Assembly (NCBI GenBank): GCA_030848705.1
Contig: CM061239.1
Coordinates: 90,192,363-90,256,362 of the forward strand
Direction of reading: 5' to 3'
DNA: 64,000 nucleotides
DNA from: Heracleum sosnowskyi
Lineage: Eukaryota > Streptophyta > Magnoliopsida > Apiales > Apiaceae
Shown: piece by piece, positions 63,479 through 64,000 of the stretch
Position numbering within the stretch: the stretch's first letter is position 1
Layout of the letters: each line of letters opens with the position of its first letter
Notes under the pieces: model-generated
Database searches by the model: none
The model's input: the letters and a program-made list of their open reading frames with translations, nothing else
What the model was told of the DNA's origin: nothing
Translations under genes and position numbers: made by a program

Positions 63479-64000
63479 GTTTCCTTGGGTCCTGTTTTGT
63501 TAGCCTTTGCTTTTCCTTTAATATCATTTTTCACCTTGGGCTCAGATTGATTTAAATCAATCTTTACCCTTGGTGTTGATTTCTGAGAGTTGCTCACATT
63601 TTCATTCATAGCATGCATAGTTGGTGGAACAAACATGTTATTCACATTTCATGGCATTTGTGGCACATTAAACATATTCATGTATGGATTAGGCACAAAC
63701 GACATGCTAGCATATGGATTCTGAAATTGTGCATATGGAGCAAACATGTTAGGCATAACAGGCATTGTAGGCATAGAACTGTTCATTGCAGGCTTGGGAA
63801 TTTTCACATTAGTAGACTTCTTAACAGATTTGCAGTTAGTAGATAAATGACTAACACTTCCACAATTGACACATGTCTTTCTAGGAGCATATTTATCAGG
63901 TGTGTAATTGTTGTGTTTGTTAATCCCTACTTTGCCATTCCTGTTATTCTTTTTATTTCCCTTAGCCTCAACATGAACTTTCTCTAACTTGTCCTTCAAT
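63457..64000 (-). pseudogene. gag: copia F gag, 3' part with one stop
   Basis: C-terminal part of gag; the start lies beyond the window. A basic region is followed by zinc knuckle CVNCGSVSHLSTNC (near 63828-63870), then a Met/Pro/Asn-rich stretch (NPYMNMFNVPQMP) and TGA at 63649-63651. The frame is then open again to GPKETWVPKST and the stop at 63457. One nonsense codon separates the two pieces. The WVPK ending followed by T-rich sequence and TGTGTGCAG matches the gag-pol junction of the other copia elements. Confidence 0.85.

Larger units (their letters stand above)
53852..64000 (-). mobile_element. Ty1/copia element F (right end outside window)
   Basis: On the minus strand, from the right edge: gag end, pol, 540-bp spacer, a long post-pol ORF with two stops, PPT and 3' LTR. 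The 5' LTR, PBS and start of gag lie beyond 64000. Pol is intact. SIRE/Maximus-like by the post-pol ORF and PPT (inference). Confidence 0.93.

Noticed and set aside
1516..63999. Many shorter ORFs antisense to gag and pol on both strands
   Set aside because: They overlap strong coding frames, have no motifs and are shadows of biased codon use.
1..64000. Host protein-coding gene
   Set aside because: Every long ORF is explained by a retroelement. Remaining gaps are AT-rich and without exon-like structure.

Overview
This window is plant nuclear DNA, almost certainly from a eudicot. The evidence is plant Ty1/copia and Ty3/gypsy lineages, a Stowaway-type MITE, a tRNA-derived SINE, tRNA-iMet primer sites and plant promoter motifs. 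An asterid is plausible from the feel of the families, but the species cannot be named. I see no host protein-coding gene. Nearly all of it is a nest of retroelements plus about 6.5 kb of AT-rich intergenic DNA with small repeats.

Layout: (1) 1-7783, copia element E1 on the minus strand, with intact gag and pol and one LTR; its other end is outside the window. It sits inside the 5' LTR of (2) gypsy element A (7784-12462, plus strand), a decayed Tat/Ogre-like element cut off in its second RNase H. (3) Copia element D (12463-20508, plus) has both LTRs and damaged gag and pol. (4) 20509-27006 is AT-rich intergenic DNA with a SINE carrying a 16-bp target duplication, a three-copy ~0.6-kb tandem repeat whose first copy holds a Stowaway MITE, and short tandem repeats. 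(5) 27007-51083 is gypsy element B (Tat/Ogre-like, minus) with matching LTRs and a perfect 5-bp target duplication (ATGGT). It carries gag, pol with two RNase H domains, and an opposite-strand three-exon ORF. Nested in that ORF is (6) copia element C (30304-43916, minus, target duplication CTTAT), in which the start of gag, the PBS and the leader have been replaced by a second copy of gypsy ORF sequence. (7) 51084-53851 holds the other half of the DNA transposon that B split, a second GGATC-rich element with 12-bp direct repeats, and a poly(A) retroposon with a 15-bp target duplication. (8) 53852-64000 is copia element F (minus) with its 3' LTR, a long post-pol ORF, intact pol and the end of gag.

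How the genes work together: gag gives the particle shell and RNA binding. Protease, integrase, RT and RNase H process the proteins, copy the RNA and insert the DNA. LTRs supply promoter and 3' end, the PBS primes minus-strand synthesis and the PPT primes plus-strand synthesis. C and F also carry a large post-pol ORF of unknown function, and B an antisense ORF of the putative gypsy-type transposase family.

The most striking signal is that each LTR element carries its own ~9-12 bp word, scattered in both orientations and often as inverted pairs, through LTRs and non-coding DNA, and in E1, D and F through coding linkers as well: AAACTCTGA in E1, AGCAAGCTGCC in D, AAACTATCGAA in C, TTTCGTTGA in F, TTCGACCTCGA in B. 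In D and F the word falls in different reading frames, so the signal is at nucleotide level. All four copia families also show a CAG in phase 0 (mutated in D) exactly where pol opens.
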